A DNA stretch of 64,000 nucleotides from Balanoglossus misakiensis (taxonomy: Eukaryota; Hemichordata): positions 6,572,001 to 6,636,000 of the forward strand of contig CM082588.2 of assembly GCA_040954595.2 (NCBI GenBank), given 5' to 3'. The first letter of the stretch is position 1; the number at the start of each line of letters is the position of its first letter. The notes below the pieces were generated by a model. The model was given only the letters and a program-made list of their open reading frames with translations. It made no database searches and was not told where the DNA came from. The position numbers and the translations under genes were made by a program. Of this stretch, positions 1-11,073 are shown piece by piece.

Positions 1-709
1 TGTCCATTTCTATATGTTGTCTTGTCCATTTATATACGTTGTCTTGTCCATTCATATTGGTTGTCTTGTCCATTCCTAGACATTGTCTTGTGCATTTCTA
101 TATGTTTTCGTGTGCCTTTAACATGTTTTCCTATTCATTTCTATATGTTGTCTTGTCCATTCATATACATTGTCTTGTGCATTTCTATATGTTGTCGTGT
201 GCCTTTAACATGTTGTCCTGTTCGTTTCTATATGTTGTCTTGTCCATTCATATACATTGTCTTGTGCATTTCTATATGTTGTCTTGTCCATTCATATACG
301 TTGTCTTGTGCATTTCTATATGTTGTCTTGTGCATTTCTATATGTTTTCGTGTGCCTTTAACATGTTGTCCTGTTCATTTCTATATGTTGTCTTGTCCAT
401 TCATATACGTTGTCTTGTGCATTTCTATATGTTGTCTTGTCCATTCATATACGTTGTCTTGTGCATTTCTATATGTTGTCTTGTGCATTTCTATATGTTT
501 TCGTGTGCCTTTAACATGTTGTCCTGTTCATTTCTATATGTTGTCTTGTCCATTTATATACGTTGTCTTGTGCATTTCTATATGTTGTCTTGTCCATTCA
601 TATACATTGTCTTGTGCATTTCTATATGTTGTCTTGTCCATTCATATACGTTGTCTTGTGCATTTCTATATGTTGTCCTGTGGTTTTGTACATGTTGTGT
701 GGTGCATTT
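1..709 (+). repeat. 22-bp minisatellite, left outer domain
   Basis: About 32 units of a 22-bp repeat, typified by TTGTCTTGTCCATTCATATA and close variants (TGCATTTCTATATG, GCCTTTAACATG). Variants alternate in a higher-order order. The repeat has no stop codon on the plus strand, and because 22 is not a multiple of three the frames read the same cyclic peptide. The long open frames here are therefore a by-product of the repeat, not evidence for a gene. Confidence 0.9.
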
Positions 710-749
710 AACTTCATTAGAAGAAGATTAACTTCATTAGAAGAAGATC
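709..749 (+). repeat. 20-bp direct duplication at outer/inner domain border
   Basis: The 20-bp unit ACTTCATTAGAAGAAGATTA occurs twice in a row at 711-750 (the second copy ends ATCA), with a mirror copy at about 1825-1864. It marks the change from the 22-bp repeats to the unique inner domain. Confidence 0.8.
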
Positions 750-752
750 AAG

Positions 753-791
753 CTGTTCCGGGAGGGCGGTATCCTCCCCCTGGCGGAACAG
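753..791 (+). repeat. GC-rich hairpin of the inner domain
   Basis: CTGTTCCG (753-760) pairs with CGGAACAG (784-791), and an inner GGAGG pairs with CCTCC. The mirror copy is at 1783-1821. It is a strong local stem inside an AT-rich element. Its role is unknown; protein binding or an internal end are possible. Confidence 0.7.
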
Positions 792-806
792 TTTTGTTTC
801 CACAGC

Positions 807-814
807 TATAAATA
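807..814 (+). promoter_or_regulatory. Candidate TATA box of inner-domain reading frame
   Basis: TATAAATA lies between the inverted hexamers CCACAG and CTGTGG (about 800-822) and 135 bp upstream of the ATG at 949. The mirror copy is at 1760-1767 on the minus strand, before the ATG at 1625. Position and sequence suit a core promoter, but no transcript evidence is available. Confidence 0.4.
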
Positions 815-948
815 GACTGTGGCCTGCAGTCTCCCAAAATATTTGATACATTTACAATGTACATCCGGTGAAAAAGAGAGGGAAAATCTGTAGCACTAAG
901 ACAAGCACGCGTGTTCGCACAAGGACATTGTATCCTGTCATCATCATC

Positions 949-1368
949 ATGGAGGAAATTTTGCGTTCTATGTCATTGTCAACTCTGATACCAAATTTTT
1001 TGCAAGAACGCATTTCCCCGGAAACTGTAGAATCGCTCACTGATCGTGAACTCATAAGATTGGGGGTAGAGACCATGGGACACCGGCATGATCTGCGAAA
1101 GAAGTGTTCACGTGCTGTCGCCCGTGAAGACATGGATCAAGCATCTGCATCGACGCTCCAAGAACATGTTACCGTTTGCAAATTTCGGCAGTTGCCAGTG
1201 CAATGCATGATTTCGAAACCTCCGCATTCACTTAATTGTGGCGATCAGCCACACACAAGACACGGACTGTCCATGTCCGGGCCTTTTTGGCGGTTTTCTT
1301 ACCTCGACCAACAGTACCAGACGGGGCACCAGCCCGCCCACGCCCACCATTGCCTCTGGCGGGGATAA
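949..1368 (+). pseudogene. SAM-like domain fragment, left copy (transposon-related)
   Basis: The first ATG of the frame is 949 and the next stop is at 1366-1368. The first ~68 residues form a compact helical module: MEEILRSMSLSTLIPNFLQ, then an ISPETVESLTDRELIRLGV stretch, then TMGHRHDLRKKC. The pattern resembles SAM-like N-terminal modules found in transposon-related and multi-domain proteins of fish and marine invertebrates. Sequence shared with the inverted copy ends at about 1151. After that the frame reads through the antisense of the other copy and is probably not functional protein. This looks like the truncated start of a larger coding sequence caught in the foldback element. The family name is inferred from pattern only. 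Confidence 0.45.
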
Positions 1369-1625
1369 ATAACATGTCTCTTTCAGCGTACGGTCTCAGA
1401 GAGTCTTCCATAGTTGCTAGAAGATGCAGATGCTTGATCCATGTCTTCACGGGCGACAGCACGTGAACACTTCTTTCGCAGATCATGCCGGTGTCCCATG
1501 GTCTCTACCCCCAATCTTATGAGTTCACGATCAGTGAGCGATTCTACAGTTTCCGGGGAAATGCGTTCTTGCAAAAAATTTGGTATCAGAGTTGACAATG
1601 ACATAGAACGCAAAATTTCCTCCAT
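1235..1625 (-). pseudogene. SAM-like domain fragment, right copy with frame break
   Basis: This is the inverted twin of the frame at 949. The ATG is at 1625 and the identical SAM-like module is followed by a stop at 1383. Just before that stop another minus-strand frame opens (about 1411-1235) and continues with a Gly/Arg-rich linker and the segment KKARTWTVRVLCVADRH. That order (SAM-like module, basic linker, W-T-V-C-L/V-A segment) fits one longer protein of the same transposon-linked family, so the break is probably a frameshift or an unspliced junction. The right copy retains more of the source gene than the left one. Confidence 0.4.
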
Positions 1626-1864
1626 GATGATGATGACAGGATACAATGTCCTTGTGCGAACACGCGTGCTTGTCTTAGTGCTACAGATTTTCCCTCTCTT
1701 TTTCACCGGATGTACATTGTAAATGTATCAAATATTTTGGGAGACTGCAGGCCACAGTCTATTTATAGCTGTGGAAACAAAACTGTTCCGCCAGGGGGAG
1801 GATACCGCCCTCCCGGAACAGCTTGATCTTCTTCTAATGAAGTTAATCTTCTTCTAATGAAGTT

Positions 1865-3009
1865 AAATGCACCACACAACATGTACAAAACCACAGGACA
1901 ACATATAGAAATGCACAAGACAACGTATATGAATGGACAAGACAACATATAGAAATGCACAAGACAATGTATATGAATGGACAAGACAACATATAGAAAT
2001 GCACAAGACAACGTATATAAATGGACAAGACAACATATAGAAATGAACAGGACAACATGTTAAAGGCACACGAAAACATATAGAAATGCACAAGACAACA
2101 TATAGAAATGCACAAGACAACGTATATGAATGGACAAGACAACATATAGAAATGCACAAGACAACGTATATAAATGGACAAGACAACATATAGAACTGAA
2201 CAGGACAACATGTTAAAGGCACACGAAAACATATAGAAATGCACAAGACAACATATAGAAATGCACAAGACAACGTATATGAATGGACAAGACAACATAT
2301 AGAAATGCACAAGACAATGTATATGAATGGACAAGACAACATATAGAAACGAACAGGACAACATGTTAAAGGCACACGACAACATATAGAAATGCACAAG
2401 ACAATGTATATGAATGGACAAGACAACATATAGAAATGAACAGGAAAACATGTTAAAGGCACACCACAACATATAGAAATGCACAAGACAATGTCTAGGA
2501 ATGGACAAGACAACCAATATGAATGGACAAGACAACGTATATAAATGGACAAGACAACATATAGAAATGCACAGGAAAACATGTTAAAGGCACACGAAAA
2601 CATATAGAAATGTACAAGACAATGTATATGAATGGACAAGACAACATATAGAAATGAACAGGACAACATATTAAAGGCACACCACAACATATATGAATGG
2701 ACAAGACAACATATAGAAATGCACAGGACAACATGTTAAATGTACAAGACAGCGTGTATGAATGCACAAGACAACATGTTAAATGGACAGGACAGCATAC
2801 ATAAATGCACAAGAAAACATGTTAAATGCACAAGACAATATGAAATGCACAAGACAACATGTTAAATGCGCAGGACCATATATGAAATGCACAAGACAAC
2901 ATGTTAAATGCGCAGGACCATATATGAAATGCACAAGAAAACATGTTAAATGCACAAGAAAACATGTTAAATGTACAAGACAACATGTTAAATGCACAAG
3001 AGAACATGA
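1865..3009 (-). repeat. 22-bp minisatellite, right outer domain
   Basis: About 52 units of the same 22-bp repeat as at 1-709, inverted. From about 2740 the units change to a variant rich in ATGTTAAATGCACAAGA and CAGGACCATATATGAAATG. The array stops at about 3009, where the R0 repeat of the next region begins. Minus-strand open frames across it are repeat artefacts. Confidence 0.9.
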
Positions 3010-4121
3010 GTTCAGTTCACTTAAGGCAGTTATGGCTTTCCATAGTTAAGCTATGTCCATGTCTTATTGTGGAATTCTGGTCTGTGCAATAGTCCTGTAC
3101 AGTGACTGTCTTGTGGTCAGTGAGCACAATGGCACCAAAATAGAAGGCACAATTTTAGGCTCACCTGTAACACCTGCTTAACTCATTAATTATGTGCATA
3201 CCTAATTCTGGGATAACTAAGAGGGCTAGAGGTTTCGTTCTTGTGGGACATGGACCAGTATAGGGTCAAAATTTCTTGCCCAAATTTTGGGTGACCTCAG
3301 GTGACCTTTGACCTACTTTCCTATATCTCGGCATCCAGAGCAGGTACAGACTTGGCGTTTGGAGGGTTGGGACTAAAATTGAAAAGCCAAAATGGGGGTC
3401 ACCTGTGACACCTGCATATCTCATTAATTATGTGCATACCTAATTCCAGGCTAACCAATAGGGCTATAGGTTTGGTTTTTGTTAAACATGGACCAGTATA
3501 GGGTCAAAATTTCTTGCCCAAATTTTGTATGACCTCAGGTGACCTTTGACCTACTTTACCATATCTTGGCATCCAGAGCAGGTACAGACTTGGCGTTTGG
3601 AGGGTTGGGACTAAAATTGAAAAGCCAAAATGGGGGTCATCTGTGACACCTGCATATCTGATTAATTATGTGCATACCTAATTCCAGGCTAACCAATAGG
3701 GCTATAGGTTTGGTTTTTATTGAACATGGACCAGTATAGGGTCAAAATTTCTTGCCCAAATTTTGCATGACCTCAGGTGACCTTTGACCTACTTTACCAG
3801 ATCTTGGCATCCAGAGCAGGTACCGACTTGGCGTTTGTAGGGTTGGTACTAAAATTGAAAAGCCAAAATTGGGGGTCACCTGTGACACCTGCCTACCTCG
3901 TTATTTATGTGCATACCTAATTCCAGGCTAACCAATAGGGCTATAGGTTTGGTTTTTGTTGAACATGGACCAGTATAGGGTCAAAATTTCTTGCCCAAAT
4001 TTTGCATGACCTCAGGTGACCTTTGACCTACTTTTCCATATCTTGGCATCCAGAGCAGATAAGCTTATTGCTATGTTGCTATGTGCTATGTTGGCTTGGG
4101 CCCGCTATTGCTGCTTGCAGC
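3010..4121 (+). repeat. Repeat R0 (type F, 5'-truncated)
   Basis: It starts abruptly next to the foldback element at a sequence (CATAGTTAAGCTATGTCCATG) that lies inside R1 and R5, so its 5' part is missing. It holds four tandem 238-bp monomers and ends in the terminal hairpin at 4110-4121. Confidence 0.7.
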
Positions 4122-5524
4122 TATATTTTCTTCTACTTCTTCTTCTTGGGCACTTTTTTCGGCCAGCTAGATCTTGAAAACAGCTAGTCCCACAAATCTC
4201 AATTTTGGCATAATTGTTCAGGCCTATGAGATATGGTGCAGTACCCTCGTGAATGTTTAATAAGTCATGTGACCTGATGACCATATATGGGCAAAGTTTT
4301 CAAATCGGCCTTATTTGCATATGCATGAAGATATCAAAATTCTTTTAGCAACTTTTACGGACCATATGGCCAGGGTTCTACATGCCAAATATCAAAGCCA
4401 TAGGCCATGTCAATTTTGAGAAGAAGATTTTTAAGTATTATTTTTCATATTTTTCGACCAAGCCATGGGCCTATACTTTCCATAGTTAAGCTAAGACCAC
4501 ATATTATTTTGGATAAATATGCAAACATATCTCAAAATCTGTTGGGCCGATCAAGTCCAAATTTGCTGTGCAGCTAGCCTAGCATTTATCAATCATTTTA
4601 AGCAGAAAAAAATAATATGAAAAATCGACCGATTTTTTTATATTAATTTTTTTATTAAATTTATCCCTTTTCTTATACCTCTATGGTTAAGCTATGTCCA
4701 TGTCTTATTGTGGAATTCTGGTCTGTGCAATAGTCCTGTACAGTGACTGTCTATTGGTCAGTGAGCACAATGGCACCAAAATAAAAGGCAAAATTTTAGG
4801 CTCACCTGTAACACCTGCTTAACTCATTAATTATGTGCATACCTAATTCTGGGCTAACTAAGAGGGCTAGAGGTTTCGTTCTTGTGGGACATGGACCAGT
4901 ATAGGGTCAAAATTTCTTGCCCAAATTTTGGGTGACCTCAGGTGACCTTTGACCTACTTTCCTATATCTCGGCATCCAGAGCAGGTACAGACTTGGCGTT
5001 TGGAGGGTTGGGACTAAAATTGAAAAGCCAAAATGGGGGTCACCTGTGACACCTGTATATCTCATTTATTATGTGCATACCTAATTCCAGGCTAACCAAT
5101 AGGGCTATAGGTTTGGTTTTTGTTGAACATGGACCAGTATAGGTTCAAAATTTCTTGCCCAAATTTTGCTTGACCTCGGGTGACCTTTGACCTACTTTAC
5201 CAGATCTTGGCATGTAGAGCAGGTACAGACTTGGCGTTTGGATGGTTAGGACTAAAATTGAAAAGCCAAATTGGGGGTTCACCTGTGACACCTGCCTACC
5301 TCATTAATTATGTGCATACCTAATTCCAGGCTAACCAATAGGGCTATAGGTTTGGTTTTTGATGAACATGGACCAGTATAGGGTCAAAATTTCTCGCCCA
5401 AATTTTGCATGACCTCAGGTGACCTTTGACCTACTTTTCCATATCTTGGCATCCAGAGCAGATATGCTTATTGCTATGTTGCTATGTGCTATGTTGGCTT
5501 GGGCCCGCCATTGCTGCTTGCAGC
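4122..5524 (+). repeat. Repeat R1 (type F)
   Basis: It begins with a TTCTTC-rich stretch, then GGCCAGCTAGATCTTGAAAA, and ends in three 238-bp monomers and the terminal hairpin at 5513-5524. It is closely related to R5 (9416-11073), which has four monomers. Confidence 0.75.
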
Positions 5525-6951
5525 TATATTTCTTTCTTCTTTCTTTCTTTCTTTATTCTTGTGTCAATTCTTTGTCGCTCTAGATCTCAGACACCGCTGC
5601 AGGTACACTTCTGAAACTTGCTACAGTGGTCAAGGTCAATGAGTAGTCGTGCATTGAACCCTTGAATTTTTAATTAGTCACGTGACCTGGCGGCCATATT
5701 GGATTTTCTGAAAAAATGCAAATCTCAGATCTCAGAAACTACAAGTCAGATCGACTTCAAATTTGGTGTGCAGGTAGTCTACCTTCTACCCATCATTTTT
5801 GTAATTGGATATTTTGCTGTAAATGTTGCAGTTTTTTTGCTACAATTTTTTTTCTGAAATCTGGCTTAAATTTCAAAAATCTTCTTCTCCAGAACCGGTG
5901 ATAACTGAGTCACGCGGTTTGGGGTATGTGGTCACCTAACTGATGTCTATCAAGTTTGCGAAGATCGTTGTGATTGGTCGAAGATTATGGCGGCCATATT
6001 GGATTTTCTAAAAACCATTGTAAAATTTCAAAAATCTTCTTCTCAAGAACGGGCGATAACCGAGTCACAAGATTTGGTGTGTGTGGTCATTAAACAGATG
6101 TCTATCAAGTTTGCGAAGGGGAATGTGATTGGTCGAAGATAATGGCGGCCATATTGGATTTTGTGAAAAACGATTAAAAAGTAAAAATTTCTTTTCTAGC
6201 CTTAAAATTGATAGCACAGAAATTCTTTTTATGGATATGAATCATCATATGACAAGAATAAGCTATAAATATTTTGGTAATTTTGGCAATGACCTTTGAC
6301 CTACTTTTGACGCATCATTTTTCTGCATATCTAATTCCAGGCTAACCAATAGGGCTATAAGTTTGGTTTTTGATGTATGTGGATTTGTATGTGATAAAAA
6401 AATTTTGCTACTTTTCATGACCTCTGGTGACCTCATTAAATATGCGCATACCTAATTGATGATGAACTAATAGACCTAGAGGTTTTGTTTTTGTTATACA
6501 TGGACCAGTATGGGGACAAAATATTTTGCCCAAATGTTGGGTGACCTCGGTTGACCTTTGACCTACTTTTGCATATATCGACATCCACAACAGATACAGC
6601 CTTGACGTTTGGAGGTATGGGGCCATAATGAAAAGCCAAAGTTTTGGGTCACCTGTGACGCCTGCATAACTCATTATTTATGTGCATACCTAATTCCGAG
6701 CTAACCAAAAGGGCTAGAGGTCTGGTTTTTGTTGGACATGGACCACTATGGGTCAAAATTTTCTGCCCAAATTGTGGGTGACCTCTGGGTGACCTTTGAC
6801 CTACTTAACACTATATCAACACCAAACATAGATATAACCTTGATATTTCATGGGATAAAACACAGCATTATGGTTCTACTCATTAATGATGTGCATATCT
6901 AATAATCTGATCAGATAATAGAGCTTGGGCCCGGACAATGCTGCTTGCAGC
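5525..6951 (+). repeat. Repeat R2 (type G)
   Basis: It begins with TTTCTTTCTTTCTTTATTCTTG and contains several GGCGGCCATATTGGATTTT blocks. It ends in the hairpin at 6940-6951, and R3 follows directly. R2 and R3 are close relatives; R2 has an extra internal stretch at about 6590-6830. Confidence 0.75.
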
Positions 6952-6958
6952 TTTAATT

Positions 6959-7086
6959 AGGGCCCAAGCGCAAGCCAGCGCTTGGGCCCTATTGGTTTCG
7001 TTGGGGTTTTTCTTTCTTCTTTAGGGCCCAAGCGCAAGCCAGCGCTTGGGCCCTATTGGTTTCGTTGGGGTTTTTCTTTCTTCTTT
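6959..7086 (+). repeat. 64-bp head unit, two copies, 11-bp-stem hairpin
   Basis: The 64-bp unit occurs at 6961 and again at 7025. Each copy holds a perfect hairpin, GGCCCAAGCGC-AAGCCA-GCGCTTGGGCC. R5 starts with a similar one at 9416-9442 (GGGCCCAAGCC-CAGCA-GGCTTGGGCCC). The right half GCTTGGGCCC recurs just before the terminal hairpins of most copies, so the two ends of the repeat share sequence. Confidence 0.85.
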
Positions 7087-8179
7087 CTTTCTTTATTCTT
7101 GTGTCAATTCTTTGTCGCTCTAGATCTCAGACACCACTGCAGGTACACTTCTGAAACTTGCTACAGTGGTCAAGGTCAATGAGTAGTCGTGCATTGAACT
7201 CTTGAATTTTTAATTAGTCACGTGACATGGCGGCCATATTGGATTTTCTGAAAAAATGCAAATCTCAGATCTCAGAAACTACAAGTCAGATTTACTTCAG
7301 ATTTGGTGTGCTGGTAGTGTACCTTCTGCCCATCATTTTTGTAATTGGATATTTTGCTGTCAATGTTGCAGTTTTTTTGCTACAGTTGTTTTTCTGAAAT
7401 CTGGCTTAAATTTCAAAAATCTTCTTCTCCAGAACCAGCGATAACCGAGTCACGCGGTTTGGGGTATGTGGTCACCAAGCTGAGGTCTATCAAGTTTGCG
7501 AAGATCATTGTGATTGGTCGAAGATTATGGCGGCCATATTGGATTTTAAAAAAACCCTAGTAAAATTTCAAAAATCTTCTTCTCAAGAACCGGCGATAAC
7601 TGAGTCACAAGATTTGGTGTGTTTGGTCATTAAACAGATGTCTATCAAGTTTGCGAAGAGGAATGTGATTGGTCGAAGATTATGGCGGCCATACTGGATT
7701 TTGTGAAAAACGATTAAAAAGTAAAAATTCCCTTTCTAGCCTAAAAATTGATAGCACAAAAATTCTTTTTACGGATATGAATCATCATATGCCAAGAATA
7801 AGCTATAAATATTTTGGTAATTTTGGCAATGACCTTTGACCTACTTTTGACACATCGTTTTTTCTGCATATCTAATTCCAGGCTAACCTTTAAGGCTATC
7901 ATTTTGGTTTTTGATGTATGTGGATTTGTATGTGATCAAAAAATTTTGCTACTTTTCATGACCCCTTTGACCTCTGCTGACCTCATTAAATATGCACATA
8001 CCTAATTACAGATGAACCAATAGACCTAGAGGTTTTGTTTTTGTTATACATGGACCAGTATGGGGTCAAAATATTTTGCCCAAATGTTGGGTGACCTCGG
8101 GTGACCTTTGACCTACTTAACACTATATCAGCATCAGATCAGATAATAGAGCTTGGGCCCGGACAATGCTGCTTGCAGC
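6959..8179 (+). repeat. Repeat R3 (type G) with doubled head hairpin
   Basis: It starts with two copies of a 64-bp head (see 6959-7086), then matches R2. It ends in the hairpin at 8168-8179. Confidence 0.75.
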
Positions 8180-9397
8180 TTTAATTATTATTCTTCTTCT
8201 TCTTCTTCTTCTTCCGAGAAATTCGGCCAGGTAGATCTGGAAAACCGCAGCACCTAGGGGGCTGAAACTTGGTAGGGTGATAGGGGCCAATGAGTAGACG
8301 TGCAGTGGCCCGTGAATATTTAATTAGTCATGTGACCTGGCGGCCATATTGGATTTCCTGAAAACCGTTAAATGAGTCCTTCTCAAAAACTACAGGGCCG
8401 ATCGAGTTCAAATTTGGTGTGCAGGTAGCCTACCTTCTGTCCATCATTTTACCCCATTGAAATCATGACGTCATACATAAAGTTTTTTTGCTACAATTGT
8501 TTTTCTGAAAAACTACTTAAAACTTTAAAAATCTTCTTCTCCAGAACCAGCGGTTACCGAGTCTCGGGATTTGGGATATGTGGTCACCTAACCTATGTCT
8601 ATCAAGTTTGCGAAGCGCACTGTGATTGGTCGATCATTATGGCGGCCATGTTGGATTTTCGGAAAACCATTGAAAAATGAAAATACTGTTTTGTAGCCAA
8701 AATGTTGACAGCACGGAAATTCTTTTTTTGGATATGAGTCATCATATGACCGGAAGTTGTCACAATTTTTCGGGCCAATTTTCACGTGACCTTTGACCCA
8801 GTTTTAAAACAACTAATTATATATGCATATTCCCCATACCTCCTCTTGTAAAAGCACCACAGTCATGAATTTTGTGGACATGGGTACCAATGCTGCCAGG
8901 ACATGACACAAATATTTTGGTAATTTTGGCAATGACCTTTGACCTATTTCTGAAACATCATTTTTCTGCATATCTAATTCCATGCTACCCAATAGGGCTA
9001 GAGGTCTGGTATTGGTTGGACATGGCCCAGTCTGGGGTCAAAATTTTATGCCCTAATTTTGGGTGACCTTGGGTGACCATTGATCTACTTTCCCATATCT
9101 CAGCATCCAGAGCAGTTAGAGCCCTGGCTTTTATGGGTATTGAGCACATAATGGAGTCTTACACAAGACCTCATTAATTATGTGCATACCTAATTGCAGG
9201 CGAACCAATAGGGCTAGGGGTCTGGTTTTTTGTTGGATCTAGACTAGTATGGGGTCCAATTTTTTTGCCCAAATTTGGGGTGACCTCAGGTGACCTTTGA
9301 CCTACTTTCCCATATCTTGGTATCCCCAGCAGATGCAGCCGTGGCATTTGCTGGTCACCATGGGAACTGCTTGTGCCCCCCCAACGCTGCTTGCAGC
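8180..9397 (+). repeat. Repeat R4 (type H)
   Basis: It begins with a TTCTTC run and CCGAGAAATTCGGCCAGG and ends in CCCCCCCAACGCTGCTTGCAGC. It is nearly identical to R6 over its whole length, so these two separated quickly or were homogenised recently. Confidence 0.8.
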
Positions 9398-9415
9398 TTT
9401 AATTCTTTATTATTA

Positions 9416-11073
9416 GGGCCCAAGCCCAGCAGGCTTGGGCCCTATTGTTTTTACTGGAGTTTTTCTTCTTCTTCTTGTGCCGTTTTTTTCGTCAAGTACA
9501 TCTTGAAAACGGCTGAACCTACAAATCTCAAACTTGGCACAATGGTGCAGGCCAATGAGAGCATGAGCTGTACCCTTGTGAATGTTTAATAAGTCATGTG
9601 ACCTGATGACCATATTTGGGCAAAATTTTCAAATCGGCCTTATTTGCATATGCATGGAGATATCAAAATTCTTTTAGCAACTTTTGCTGACCATGGGGTC
9701 ATTGTCCTACATGCCAAATTTCAAGGCCATGGGCCATGTCAATTTTGAGAAGAAGATTTTTTAGTATTATTTTTCATATTTTTCGCCCAAGCCATGGGCC
9801 TATACTTTACATAGTAAAGCTATGACCATATATTATTTTGGATAAATATGCATACATATCTAAAAATCATCTCAAACTTTGGTGTGCAGCTAGCCTAGCA
9901 TTTGTAAATCATTTTAAGCGAAAAAAAATAATATGAAAAATCGACCGATTTTTTTATATTAATTTTTTTTAATTAAATGTATACCTTTTTACTTATACCT
10001 CTATAGTTAAGCTATGTACACGTCTTAGTCTGGAATTCTGGTCTGTGCAACGGTCCTGTACAGTGACTGTCTATTGGGCAGTGAGCACAATGGAACCAAA
10101 ATAACAGGCAAAATTTTGGGCTCACCTGCTTAACTAATGAATTATGTGCATACCTAATTTTGGGCTAACTAATAGGCTGAGAGGTTTTGTTCTTGTGGGA
10201 CATGGACCAGTATGGGGTCAAAATTTCTTGCCCAAATTTTGGGTGACCTCAGGTGACCTTTCACCTACTTTACCATATCATGGCATCCAGAGCAGGTACA
10301 AACTTGGCGCTTGCAGGGTTGGGACTAAAATTGAAAAGCCAAAATGGTGGTCACCTGTGACACCTGCATATATCATTAATTATGCGCATACCTAATTCCA
10401 AGCTAACAAATAGGGCTATAGGTTTGGTTTTTGTTGAACATGGACCGGTATAGGGTCAAAATTTCTTACCCAAATTTTGGGTGACCTCAGGTGACATTTG
10501 ACCTACTTTCCTATATCTTGGCATCCAGAGCAGGTACAGACTTGGCGTTTGGAGGGTTAGGACTAAAATTAAAAATCCAAAATGGGGGTCACCTGTGACA
10601 CCTGCATATCTCATTAATTATGTGCATACCTAATTTCAGGCTAACCAATAGGGCTATAGGTTTGGTTTTTGTTGAGCATGGACCACTATAGGGTCAAAAT
10701 TTCTTGCCGAAATTTTGTATGACCTCAGGTGACCTTTGACCTACTTTACCATATCTTGGCATCCAGAGCAGGTACAGACTTGGCGTTTGGAGGTTTGGGA
10801 CTAAAATTGAAAAGGCAACATTGGGGGTCACCTGTGACACCTGCCTACCTCATTAATTATGTGCATACCTAATTCCAGGCTAACCAATAGGGTTATAGGT
10901 TTGGTTTTTGTTGAACATGGACCAGTATAGGGTCAGAATTTTTTGACCAAATTTTGAAGGAACTCAGGTGACCTTTGACCTACTTTACCATATCTTGGCA
11001 TCCAGAGCAGATAAGCTTATTACTATGTTGCTATGTGCTATGTTGGCTTGGGCCCGCTATTGCTGCTTGCAGC
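9416..11073 (+). repeat. Repeat R5 (type F, full head and four monomers)
   Basis: This is the most complete type F copy: an 11-bp-stem head hairpin at 9416-9442, the unique 5' part, four 238-bp monomers and the terminal hairpin at 11062-11073. Confidence 0.8.

Larger units (their letters stand above)
1..3009. mobile_element. Foldback-type transposon (left end outside window)
   Basis: Bases 1-1151 are repeated in inverted orientation at 1423-2573; paired positions sum to 2574 with no net indel. The arms differ at only a few bases, and the coding part at 868-1133 gives the same peptides as 1441-1706. Each arm has an outer domain of 22-bp tandem repeats and a unique inner domain (about 709-1151 and 1423-1865). 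A 271-bp unpaired centre lies at 1152-1422. The right outer domain continues to about 3009, so the left arm probably extends beyond the window. Long inverted repeats built of short tandem repeats around an inner domain are the hallmark of foldback elements (Drosophila FB, sea urchin TU). No transposase is visible, so the copy looks non-autonomous. An assembly artefact or plain inverted duplication is the alternative. Confidence 0.65.

Noticed and set aside
22-811. Long Cys/Phe/Val-rich open frames in the 22-bp repeats
   Set aside because: Several frames of the same strand read one cyclic peptide, and the mirror arm gives the same on the other strand. This is a property of the repeat.
6940-6980. 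Helitron 3' end at the terminal hairpin of the repeats
   Set aside because: The hairpin resembles a Helitron end, but no CTRR follows at the expected distance and no 5' TC end is defined.
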